45,980 nt of DNA from Candidatus Latescibacterota bacterium (lineage in GTDB: Bacteria > Latescibacterota > UBA2968 > UBA8231), in contig JAJDUT010000054.1 of NCBI GenBank assembly GCA_022826515.1, positions 1 to 45,980 of the forward strand, read 5' to 3'. The position numbers and the translations under genes were made by a program. Shown piece by piece: positions 1 to 8,212 of this stretch. Every line of letters begins with the position of its first letter. Position 1 is the first letter of the stretch. Below the pieces are notes generated by a model. It made no database searches. It was not told the DNA's origin and saw only the letters and a program-made list of their open reading frames with translations.

Positions 1-1
1 T

Positions 2-982
2 CGGCCTAAGCCGGGGCTCCGCGCTGGCATTGAGTACGACCAAGAAAACTGGACGTTCTGGTCTTTTCCGACCACTGAGTCCGATCAACCCCTCAACCTC
101 AACCGAGGGTCGTATTTGCAGGTCAAGGTGGTGCTGCACAGCGAGCGATTCGACGAGTTTGTGCGCCTCGATTCCCTGTGGATAGAGACCTCGCCGATAT
201 TGGCTAGCCGCGTCGTGGCCGAAGTGGCCGAGCTCGGCCAGCCTAACCCGGCGCGCGGTGTGGCCGAAGTTCCCTTGGGAGAGATGACGGACTTCGCCTA
301 CGACATCAAGGCGGAATTCGCGGCTGGTGAGGGGGGGTTTGACGCCCTGCGGATTAGCACGGGTAGCGCACAAACCGAGTTCAAAGGGCTGGAAGTAGAT
401 GGAGTCGCAACCGATCCGGCTGGGATAGAGCTTGTGGACGACGGCTTTGAGGTACAGTTGCCGCAGCGCATAAGCAGTGCATACAACCCGAACTTGCGGG
501 TGACCTTTGCCGCTGAGGTTTTCGACTTTGCGCGCACCTTTGGCGGTGAGGTTTTCAACACCGGTGGCACCGAGTTGCCGCAGCCGGTCGAAAGTGGGGA
601 CGTCAGCGATGCGATCGGCACCAATAGCCTGCGGGTCTTGGCTGCGAGCGCGGCCAATCCGCAATTAGTGCAAGATGTGCAGTTTTCCAGCGGCGTGATC
701 ACCCCCAACGGCGACGGGGTCAACGACGAGTTGGTCATTTCCTACTCGCTTTTTGCGCTGCCGCAATCGGTGCCAGTGCAATTGCAAGTGTTTTCGCTAG
801 ACGGTCGCCGGGTGGCTCAAGTCCAGCGCGGCCAGCAGGGGTCCGGCCCCCAGCAATTGCACTGGGATGGTCGCGACCAGCGCGGTGAGACGCTCGCCCC
901 GGGCCTGTACCTTTTGGGTGTCGGCATTGAAGCCGAAGACAAGAGTGCCCTACAACTGCGCCCCATCAACATCGCTTACTGA
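2..982 (+). CDS. Secreted surface protein, C-terminal part (5' end outside window)
   Basis: The frame is open from the first bases of the window, so this is the 3' part of a longer gene. A TTG at 116 is not a convincing start because the frame reads through it from upstream. The visible 326 residues match the C-terminal half of the three genes that follow: a beta-rich region, then a FlgD/CHU_C-like Ig-type domain with the calcium-loop-like motif TPNGDGVND, a WDGRDQRGE turn, an APGLYL strand and a final INIAY. That domain class is used by FCB-group bacteria as a C-terminal secretion or attachment module. It is the most divergent of the four copies. The next gene begins 11 bases after its stop, so the four are probably one operon. 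The biochemical role is unknown. Confidence 0.8.
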   Translation, partial: RPKPGLRAGIEYDQENWTFWSFPTTESDQPLNLNRGSYLQVKVVLHSERFDEFVRLDSLWIETSPILASRVVAEVAELGQPNPARGVAEVPLGEMTDFAYDIKAEFAAGEGGFDALRISTGSAQTEFKGLEVDGVATDPAGIELVDDGFEVQLPQRISSAYNPNLRVTFAAEVFDFARTFGGEVFNTGGTELPQPVESGDVSDAIGTNSLRVLAASAANPQLVQDVQFSSGVITPNGDGVNDELVISYSLFALPQSVPVQLQVFSLDGRRVAQVQRGQQGSGPQQLHWDGRDQRGETLAPGLYLLGVGIEAEDKSALQLRPINIAY

Positions 983-993
983 GGAAAGCACTC

Positions 994-3450
994 ATGTCCA
1001 ATCGCGCCATCGCCTTAGTGATGATACTCGCCTGCTACGCGCACGCTGAGTTTCTCACCTTTGACAGCCAAGAAGCTTGGGAGGCCAACTGGTCGCTTAA
1101 GCCGCAGTTAAACGTCTTCACCCCAGAAGGGCACTTGGGGCTGATCAAGTTCCACAAGGATATCAACGCCGCGCTCGACGCCCATCTCTTCGTCCACCCG
1201 ACTAATGAGCGCGGGGATGTGGCCGGTGGCATTTGGTCTGCGCTGAGTAACCCGAACGACGCTCCCCGAATCATCGACGGGGATGCCGCCACCTTTTGGC
1301 AGCCAGCCGGCAGCGACCCGCTCGACAAGTGGATCGTGCAAATTGACTTGGGCCGCGCGGTATTGGCCAAGGAGATCCGCATCCACTTCCCTGATGAAGA
1401 GGAGGCCAAACCCTTCCGCCAGTTCAGCGTTTTCGCTTCTACGGGTGCCCACGTGGCGGCTTTAGAGGATGTATATCGCTTCGCGCCGATTTATCGCACA
1501 ACTAAGCCCAACTTGGATACGTATGTCAGCTTTGGCTTCAAACCGGCCGTGGAGGATACCACCCGTGCGGTGGAACAACTAAGCGGCGCCGGAGGCAGCG
1601 CGGACTTTACCGCTCCGGAGTTTACCGGCGATGCCAATACCGCTACCACAGGAGGCCGCAACAAGGTAGTGGCGACCGGTCAAGTGGATTCGCGGGTGGT
1701 CGCCAATTCGAGGTGGCAGATGATCCAGTTCATCCGCTTCCTCGTCGATGAACACCAACTCGACGGCGCGCTCGCCGAAATTGAGGTCATTTCTGTCGGC
1801 GACAACATCAGCCTTGGGGTCGAGGCAAAGGGTGGCACGTACATCAATGGCTCGCGGGCGACCGACCCCTTCTTTTGGCTCGACGGCAACCTCAATACGT
1901 ACGGGGTCATCGAGGTGCATCAGCAGTTTACCGAGTCGCGCGGCACGGCCCTTGAAGGGGGCTTGTGGTGGCAGGTTGATTTGGGGGCGACCTACTGGGT
2001 TGACGATGCGTTCGTCTATTGGCAAAAGGCCGGCGAGCGCCTCGCTGACTTCCGCTTGGGTACCAACAACGCCGGCACGGGGTACACCTTTTTCTCTTCT
2101 GACGGCACCAAGACCCTGACCGGCGACATCGACTTTGATACGTGGATTTTTGAACCAGAGTGGACGAACAACCGCGAGCGGTACAAGCGGCACTATCGAT
2201 ACTTGTTCAACCCGCGCAAGGTGCGGCACATCTTCTGGCTGGCCCTACACGACTTGGGCTGGCGCGCCCATCCCATGGAGCTACAGATGTTCTCCCCAGG
2301 CCACCCGGCCGAAGTCGTGATCCAATCGAACTTTTTGGACCTGAGCGCACTCGCTGGCGATGGGCAGCCCAAGGTGATCAAGGCCATCCACTACGACGCC
2401 GACCTGCCGCCCAATACTCAGATCGAACTGCGTTCCCGCTCGGGCAACGAGATGGGCGAGGTGTACACTTTTCACAACAAGATCGGCGAGGTAGTAACTG
2501 AGGAGAAGTGGAACAGCTCGCCCAAGGTACTGCGGGGCCGAGTGGATACCTCGGTCGTCGTCGGGGAGGCTTGGAGCGAGTGGAGCAACGTGTACAAGCT
2601 GTCGGGCGAGCCTTTTAAGTCGGATTCGCCGCGCAAGTTCGTACAATTAGAGTTGGTTATGAGCACGGAAGACCCCGCAGTGGCTCCCACGGTGCGCTCG
2701 GTCGAGCTGGAGTTCGTCGATGCGCTGGTTTACGAGGCGCACGGGTCGATTCTGCCGCGCCAAGCCAAGCCCAACGAGGCTACCCGTTTCACCTATATGC
2801 TATGGCCGTCCGTGGTCCCAGAAAATACGGGCTTTGATCGCCTGCGCTTGGTTGTGCCCGACTTGGTGCGGGCCGATGAAGTCGAGGTGACAGTCGCTGG
2901 TCAGGTGGTTGCACCGACGGCTATGGACATTGCCGCGGATTCGCTGCTGATTGACTTGCCGCAGGTAGTCCAAGGGGACTCCGTGCAGGTCGCCTTCACC
3001 ACGAGATTAGTGCGGAACGCCGCAGTCGTAGATGCTGACCTGGGCCTGAGCGATGCGCCCGGCCTGTGGCAGGATGTCGAGCCGGCTGAGCGCCGGTCCA
3101 ACGTAGTGCTATTGCCCGAACTGGCCGATAGCGACCGCTTGATTGGCGACTTGCAGCTTTCGAGCCGAGTGCTCACGCCCAATGGCGATGGAGTCAACGA
3201 CGCCGTGGAGTTGAGCTTTGTCGTCTTCAAGGCCCAAGATACGGTGCCCATGGTCGAGGTGCGCGATTTGGTCGGCCGGCCAGTGGTCCAATTGACGCCG
3301 GTTGCAGAGGGGCCGACCCGCCGCTTTACGTGGAATGGCCAAGATGCGGGCGGTGCCACCGTGCCTCCGGGCATCTATCTCTGGCGCATAGACGTAAACG
3401 CAGACTCAGGCGATGCCATTGAGTTGCGCGTCGTCGAGGTGGCCTACTAA
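994..3450 (+). CDS. Secreted discoidin-like protein with FlgD/CHU_C-type C-terminal domain (paralogue A)
   Basis: This 818-residue protein starts at ATG 994, preceded by GAGGAAAG. It has a short signal peptide (cleavage probably after AHA, residue 18). Residues around 85-150 resemble an F5/8 type C (discoidin) fold, with a typical IIDGDAATFWQPAG segment followed by a DLGRAVLAKEIRIHFP strand. A second similar segment lies near residues 280-330 (FFWLDGNLNTYG, then WWQVDLGATYWVDDAFVYW). The last 90 or so residues form the Ig-like domain, with LTPNGDGVNDAVELSF, an FTWNGQDAGG turn, PPGIYLWRI and the end VEVAY. Discoidin folds usually bind carbohydrate or membrane surfaces, so an extracellular binding role is inferred. 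I see no catalytic motif. It shares its domain order with the two genes downstream. Confidence 0.8.
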   Translation: MSNRAIALVMILACYAHAEFLTFDSQEAWEANWSLKPQLNVFTPEGHLGLIKFHKDINAALDAHLFVHPTNERGDVAGGIWSALSNPNDAPRIIDGDAATFWQPAGSDPLDKWIVQIDLGRAVLAKEIRIHFPDEEEAKPFRQFSVFASTGAHVAALEDVYRFAPIYRTTKPNLDTYVSFGFKPAVEDTTRAVEQLSGAGGSADFTAPEFTGDANTATTGGRNKVVATGQVDSRVVANSRWQMIQFIRFLVDEHQLDGALAEIEVISVGDNISLGVEAKGGTYINGSRATDPFFWLDGNLNTYGVIEVHQQFTESRGTALEGGLWWQVDLGATYWVDDAFVYWQKAGERLADFRLGTNNAGTGYTFFSSDGTKTLTGDIDFDTWIFEPEWTNNRERYKRHYRYLFNPRKVRHIFWLALHDLGWRAHPMELQMFSPGHPAEVVIQSNFLDLSALAGDGQPKVIKAIHYDADLPPNTQIELRSRSGNEMGEVYTFHNKIGEVVTEEKWNSSPKVLRGRVDTSVVVGEAWSEWSNVYKLSGEPFKSDSPRKFVQLELVMSTEDPAVAPTVRSVELEFVDALVYEAHGSILPRQAKPNEATRFTYMLWPSVVPENTGFDRLRLVVPDLVRADEVEVTVAGQVVAPTAMDIAADSLLIDLPQVVQGDSVQVAFTTRLVRNAAVVDADLGLSDAPGLWQDVEPAERRSNVVLLPELADSDRLIGDLQLSSRVLTPNGDGVNDAVELSFVVFKAQDTVPMVEVRDLVGRPVVQLTPVAEGPTRRFTWNGQDAGGATVPPGIYLWRIDVNADSGDAIELRVVEVAY

Positions 3451-3467
3451 CCGGTTAGAGCGGTAGG

Positions 3468-5819
3468 ATGCGGAGAAAACACGGGATTGGCTGCGTGCTC
3501 ACGGCCCTGTTCATCTGCGGTGCGAGCCGTGCCGAAGAAATCCGCTTCGATACCCCAGCCGAGTGGGCGACTTGGGAAGTTCCAGTCGATATCGTTCAGT
3601 TTGCAGACGACGGCTCGCTGGAACTGAGGAAATTCCGCAAGCAGATCAACGCTACTCTCAATGCCCATCTCTTCACCCAGCCCACCCAGACTCGTGGCAA
3701 GGTTCAGGGGGGGATTTGGCAGGCTGGCTCCAATCAGACCGCGGCCCGGCGCATTATGGACGGCGATATAGAGACGGTGTGGCGGCCTAGTCAAGCCGAC
3801 GACTTGGTCGATTGGGTGGTGACCATCGACTTGGGGCGGCCCGTGCTCGCCGAGCGTATTCGCTTGGTGTTTCCCGACCGCGCGGGCGCACGTCCTTGGC
3901 GGCAATTCAGCGTTTTTACGGCCAATGGTGCGCGCATTCAGGCTACGGACGACGTCTTCAAGTTCGACCAAGCCTTTCAGACGACCCAGCCCAATCAAGA
4001 GCAGATCGTCGATATCGAGCTGGTCGGCGAACGCGACGTAACGCGAGTCATCGACGAAAGCCTCGGGCTGGAACCAGCCGCGCTGAACACCTTCCGCATG
4101 GTGCGCTTTGTGCGCATACGCGCCGACGAAAAAAGTGCGGATGCGGCTTTGGCCGAAGTGGAGGTGATTGCCGCGGGCGACAACATAAGTCTCGGAGTCT
4201 TGGCGCGCGGCGGCAGCTTTGACAACGGACTTTTGGCGCGCGAGCCGCAGAACATGTTCGATGGCATCACCGACACGTACGGCAATATATTCACCGTTAA
4301 GACCAAGGGAGGCTGGCGCGAGAGCGGGGTGTGGTGGTCGGTGGATTTGGGGGCGCTGTTCTGGCTTGACGAGGCATTCATCTACTGGCAGAATCGCGGC
4401 GAGGGGCAGTCGAGCTTCCTGTTCGAGGGGTTGCAGGCTGGCACCGGCTACCAAATTCTCTTTTCCGATGGGCGGCGTACCATTGCCGGCGACATCGACT
4501 ACACGCCGCTGATCTTAGAGCCAGCGCCGGTTAACGGCACTGAGCGGAATTTGCGTCACCATCGCTATGCGTTTGCGCCGCGCAAAATTCGCTACTTATT
4601 CTGGCATTCGCTGACCGATACCGGCTGGTTTTCCCACCCCATGGAGTTGATGCTGTTTTCGCCGGGCTACCCTGCACAGGTGGTGTTGCTCTCGGACTTT
4701 ATCGACTTGGGCCAACTCGCCGGCGATGGTCGCGCCAAGGCCATCAAACGCTTGCGCTGGGAGGCGACCACGCCCGATCAGACGCGGTTGCAGGTGCGCT
4801 CGCGGTCGGGTAATACCCTGCAAGAGTTCTACAGGTTCTACGACAAAAAAGGCGAGGAAGTCACCGAGACGCGCTACGGCAGCCTGCCCAAGGTCATTCG
4901 AGGCCCCATCGACACCACGGTCGCCGTCGGAGCCGATTGGGGCCCATGGAGCAACTTCTATCAGTTTTCCGGCGAGGCGTTTAAGTCGGAGACGCCGCGC
5001 CGCTTTATCCAATTGGAGTTGATTCTTTCCACCGAGGATCCCGATGTCGCACCGGTTTTGCACGCGCTGGCGCTGGATTTTGAGGATGCGTTGGTCGCAC
5101 AGGCAGCCGGACAGATTGCACCGCGCCACGTCGTACCTAACGAGGCGACGCGGTTTACGTATGTGCTGCGGACGAGTACCACGGAGGGCGACTCAGGGTT
5201 TGACCGGCTGCGTTTTTCTACGCCGAGCATTGTGGATGCAGCCGATGTGCGGCTTTGGATCGGTGGTGCGTTGCGCGAGCCGAGCGGAGTGCAGGTGGTG
5301 GGGGATTCGCTGCTGTTTGTCGATTTGCCGGAGGTGGTGCGGACGGATTCTGTCGCCGTGGAGTTTACCACGAAGGTGCTGCACAATGCCACGGTCTTTG
5401 CCGCCGACTTAGGGCAAGAAGCGCGTCCCGATCTATGGCAGTCGGTCGAGGCGGCTGAGCGGCAAGCGAACTTGGTATTTTTGCCGGACTTACCCGGCAG
5501 TGAGCGACTGATCGGCGATTTGCAGGTTGCGCCGTCGGTGTTTTCGCCCAACGGCGATGGGATTAACGACCGCGTGCAGATTCGCTTTGCGCTGTTCAAG
5601 GCGGTGGATGCGTCTCCGAGTGTGTGCATTTTCGACTTGGCGGGTCGGGAGGTGGCAGCTCTTGTTTCGTCGGGTGGGGATGTATTGCAGTCGTTTAGCT
5701 GGGGTGGGTTGGACGCGTCGGGTGAGCGGGTTGCGCCTGGGGTTTACGTGTGCCGCATTGCTGCGGGTGCCGATGCGGGGCAGGGGGAAATAATACGCAC
5801 CGTAGCCGTAGCCTATTGA
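3468..5819 (+). CDS. Secreted discoidin-like protein with FlgD/CHU_C-type C-terminal domain (paralogue B)
   Basis: This is a 783-residue tandem paralogue of the preceding gene. The start is ATG 3468 with a weak GAG-rich leader. The signal peptide is MRRKHGIGCVLTALFICG, cleaved near SRA. Two discoidin-like segments are visible, one near residues 85-145 (IMDGDIETVWRPSQADDLVD, then VTIDLGRPVLAERIRLVFP) and one near 255-310 (MFDGITDTYGN, then WWSVDLGALFWLDEAFIYW). The C-terminal domain has FSPNGDGINDRVQIRFALF, a GGLDASGERVAPGVYV turn and the end VAVAY. Its C-terminal two-thirds is close to identical to the next gene, while the N-terminal third differs more. Function is unknown; extracellular binding or display is the best inference. 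Confidence 0.8.
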   Translation: MRRKHGIGCVLTALFICGASRAEEIRFDTPAEWATWEVPVDIVQFADDGSLELRKFRKQINATLNAHLFTQPTQTRGKVQGGIWQAGSNQTAARRIMDGDIETVWRPSQADDLVDWVVTIDLGRPVLAERIRLVFPDRAGARPWRQFSVFTANGARIQATDDVFKFDQAFQTTQPNQEQIVDIELVGERDVTRVIDESLGLEPAALNTFRMVRFVRIRADEKSADAALAEVEVIAAGDNISLGVLARGGSFDNGLLAREPQNMFDGITDTYGNIFTVKTKGGWRESGVWWSVDLGALFWLDEAFIYWQNRGEGQSSFLFEGLQAGTGYQILFSDGRRTIAGDIDYTPLILEPAPVNGTERNLRHHRYAFAPRKIRYLFWHSLTDTGWFSHPMELMLFSPGYPAQVVLLSDFIDLGQLAGDGRAKAIKRLRWEATTPDQTRLQVRSRSGNTLQEFYRFYDKKGEEVTETRYGSLPKVIRGPIDTTVAVGADWGPWSNFYQFSGEAFKSETPRRFIQLELILSTEDPDVAPVLHALALDFEDALVAQAAGQIAPRHVVPNEATRFTYVLRTSTTEGDSGFDRLRFSTPSIVDAADVRLWIGGALREPSGVQVVGDSLLFVDLPEVVRTDSVAVEFTTKVLHNATVFAADLGQEARPDLWQSVEAAERQANLVFLPDLPGSERLIGDLQVAPSVFSPNGDGINDRVQIRFALFKAVDASPSVCIFDLAGREVAALVSSGGDVLQSFSWGGLDASGERVAPGVYVCRIAAGADAGQGEIIRTVAVAY

Positions 5820-5834
5820 GGCGGATTAGAGCGT

Positions 5835-8204
5835 ATGATGAGGGGAAAATACAGGGTTTGCCATTTGCTCTTGGGGCTGTTCATCTGCGATTCGAGCCGA
5901 GCGGAGGAAGTCCGCTTCGACACTCCGGCGGCGTGGGAGACTTGGGATATTCCGGTGGATATCGTCCAGTTTGCCGACGATGGCTCGCTGAAGCTGAAGA
6001 AATTTCGCAAGCAGATCAATGCCGTCCTCGACGCCCACCTCTTCACTCACCCTTCTAAGAAGCGCGGCGAGGTCCAAGGCGGAATATGGCGCGTCGGTAG
6101 TAATGAGGCGGACGCACCCAAGCTCATGGATGGCGATCCGGCGACCTATTGGCAGCCCGATGCAGCGGACCAACTCGTCGATTGGTCGGTCGATATCGAC
6201 TTGGGAAGGCCGGTGCTGGCGCGAGAGATCAAGCTGACGTTTCCCGATGAGGCAGGTGCTCAGCCTTTGCGGCAATTTAGCGTCTTTATCACGCAGGGTG
6301 CCCGGATTCAAGCCCAAGACGACGTGTTCCGCTATCGCAAGATATTCCAGACGACTAAGCCCAACGTCGAGACTACCATTGCGATTCCGCTGCTGGGCAG
6401 TGCGCTGGATACCACGCGGGTGCTCGACGCGGACAGGGACGTTGATTTGAATGCCGAGCAGGACTTCCAAATGGTGCGGCTGATCCGCATCGTCGCCGAT
6501 GAAAAGAGCCGTGATGCAGCCCTAGCCGAAATCGAGGTCCTTGCCGAGGGGGACAACGTCAGCTTGGGGACTTTGGAACGAGGTGGGCGCTTTGAACACG
6601 GCTTGCTGGCGCGCGAGCCGCAGAACATGTTCGACGGCAATATGGACACCTTCGGCAATATACTCACCTCGGGGGGGACCAAGGGCGGCTGGCGCGAGGG
6701 CGGGCTGTGGTGGCAGGTGGATTTGGGGGCGCTGTTCTGGATCGATGAGCTATTTATATATTTTAAGACTCGAGGTGAGGGCACGTCGAGTTTCTTGTTT
6801 GAACGCCTGCATCACGGGCGCGGCTATAACATCTTGTTCTCGGATGGACGGCTCACTACCGGCGGAGATTTGGACCTGACATTCCTGCTGCGCGAGGACA
6901 TGGCCATTGACGCGCCGTTAGCATCCGCACGGCAGGTCCGCCACATTCGCTATCTTTTTCAACCGCGCAAGATGCGCTACATCTTCTGGCACGGCCACGA
7001 GGACCAAGGTTGGTTTTCGCATCCAATGGAGTTTATGATCTTTTCGCCGGGCTATCCCGCGCAGGTGGTGTTGCGCTCGGACTTTATCGATCTCGGCCAA
7101 CTCGCTGGCGATGGCCGTGCCAAGGCCATAAAGCGCTTGCGCTGGGAGGCGACTACGCCCGATCAGACGCAGTTGCAGGTGCGCTCGCGGTCGGGCAACG
7201 TCCTGCAAGAGCTATACACGTTCTACGACAAGAAGGGCGAGGAAGTCACTGAGACGCGCTACAACAGCTTGCCCAAAGTCATCCGCGGCCCCATCGACAC
7301 CTTGGTCGTCGTGGGAGCCGATTGGGGTGCGTGGAGCAACTTCTATCAGTTTTCGGGCGAGGCGTTTAAGTCGGAGACGCCGCGCCGTTTTATCCAGTTG
7401 GAGTTGATTCTTTCCACCGAGGATCCGGCTGTGGCTCCAGTGCTGCACGCGCTGGCGCTGGATTTTGAGGATGCGTTGGTCGCCCAAGCGGCTGGGCAAG
7501 TTATGCCGCGTCACGCCGTGCCCAACGAGACGACGCAGTTCACATACACATTGTGGACGAACGCGGCTGAGGGCGACTCGGGCTTTGATCGGTTGCGTTT
7601 TTCCACGCCGAGCGCGGTGGATGTAGCGGACGTGCGGCTGCGGGTCGGTGGTGAGGTGCGAGAACCGCACGCGGTGCGCGTGGTGGGAGACTCGCTATTA
7701 TTCGTCGATTTGCCGGAGGTGGTGCGGACGGATTCGATAGCCGTGGAGTTTACCACGAAGGTGCTGCGCAATGCCACGGTCTTTGCCGCTGACTTAGGGC
7801 AGGAGGAGCGTCCCGATCTGTGGCAGTCGGTCGAGGCGGCCGAGCGGCAAGCGAACTTGGTATTTCTGCCGGACTTACCCGGCAGTGAGCGACTGATCGG
7901 CGATTTGCAGGTTGTGCCGTCGGTGTTTTCGCCCAACGGCGATGGGATTAACGACCGCGTGCAGATTCGCTTTGCGCTGTTCAAGGCGGTGGATGCCACT
8001 CCGAGCGTGCGCATCTTTGACTTGGCGGGTCGGGAAGTGGCCGCTCTTGTGTCATCTGGTGGGGATGTGTTGCAGTCGTTTAGTTGGGGGGGATTGGATG
8101 CGACGGGTGAACGGGTGGTGCCTGGTGTGTACGTGTGCCGCATAGACGCGAGAGCCGATGCAGGGCAGGGAGAAGTAATACGCACCATAGCTGTAGCCTA
8201 TTGA
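5835..8204 (+). CDS. Secreted discoidin-like protein with FlgD/CHU_C-type C-terminal domain (paralogue C)
   Basis: This 789-residue protein is the closest relative of the gene just upstream. Two adjacent ATG codons at 5835 and 5838 are both possible. Alignment with the paralogue's MRRKHG start slightly favours 5838, and a GAGGCGG motif lies upstream. It has a signal peptide cleaved near SRA, paired discoidin-like segments (LMDGDPATYWQPDAADQLVD near residue 95; MFDGNMDTFGN near 262) and the same C-terminal Ig-like domain with FSPNGDGINDRVQIRF and the end IAVAY. Long identical nucleotide runs are shared with the upstream gene from about 7380 to 8100. The membrane/TPR gene begins 8 bases after this stop, which suggests cotranscription. 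Confidence 0.8.
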   Translation: MMRGKYRVCHLLLGLFICDSSRAEEVRFDTPAAWETWDIPVDIVQFADDGSLKLKKFRKQINAVLDAHLFTHPSKKRGEVQGGIWRVGSNEADAPKLMDGDPATYWQPDAADQLVDWSVDIDLGRPVLAREIKLTFPDEAGAQPLRQFSVFITQGARIQAQDDVFRYRKIFQTTKPNVETTIAIPLLGSALDTTRVLDADRDVDLNAEQDFQMVRLIRIVADEKSRDAALAEIEVLAEGDNVSLGTLERGGRFEHGLLAREPQNMFDGNMDTFGNILTSGGTKGGWREGGLWWQVDLGALFWIDELFIYFKTRGEGTSSFLFERLHHGRGYNILFSDGRLTTGGDLDLTFLLREDMAIDAPLASARQVRHIRYLFQPRKMRYIFWHGHEDQGWFSHPMEFMIFSPGYPAQVVLRSDFIDLGQLAGDGRAKAIKRLRWEATTPDQTQLQVRSRSGNVLQELYTFYDKKGEEVTETRYNSLPKVIRGPIDTLVVVGADWGAWSNFYQFSGEAFKSETPRRFIQLELILSTEDPAVAPVLHALALDFEDALVAQAAGQVMPRHAVPNETTQFTYTLWTNAAEGDSGFDRLRFSTPSAVDVADVRLRVGGEVREPHAVRVVGDSLLFVDLPEVVRTDSIAVEFTTKVLRNATVFAADLGQEERPDLWQSVEAAERQANLVFLPDLPGSERLIGDLQVVPSVFSPNGDGINDRVQIRFALFKAVDATPSVRIFDLAGREVAALVSSGGDVLQSFSWGGLDATGERVVPGVYVCRIDARADAGQGEVIRTIAVAY

Positions 8205-8212
8205 GGAATGCC

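Larger units (their letters stand above)
3468..8204 (+). repeat. Tandem gene duplication with near-identical 3' portions
   Basis: Two adjacent coding units of about 2.36 kb are direct repeats of each other. Their 3' parts (roughly 4660-5819 and 7040-8204) share long identical runs of nucleotides, including synonymous positions. The 5' parts are visibly more divergent. The gene at 994-3450 and the partial gene at 2-982 are older copies of the same family. Confidence 0.75.

Noticed and set aside
3447..4454. A 335-codon open frame on the minus strand opposite paralogue B
   Set aside because: It lies wholly opposite a well-supported gene, has no domain pattern or signal, and similar antisense frames occur opposite other GC-rich genes here.
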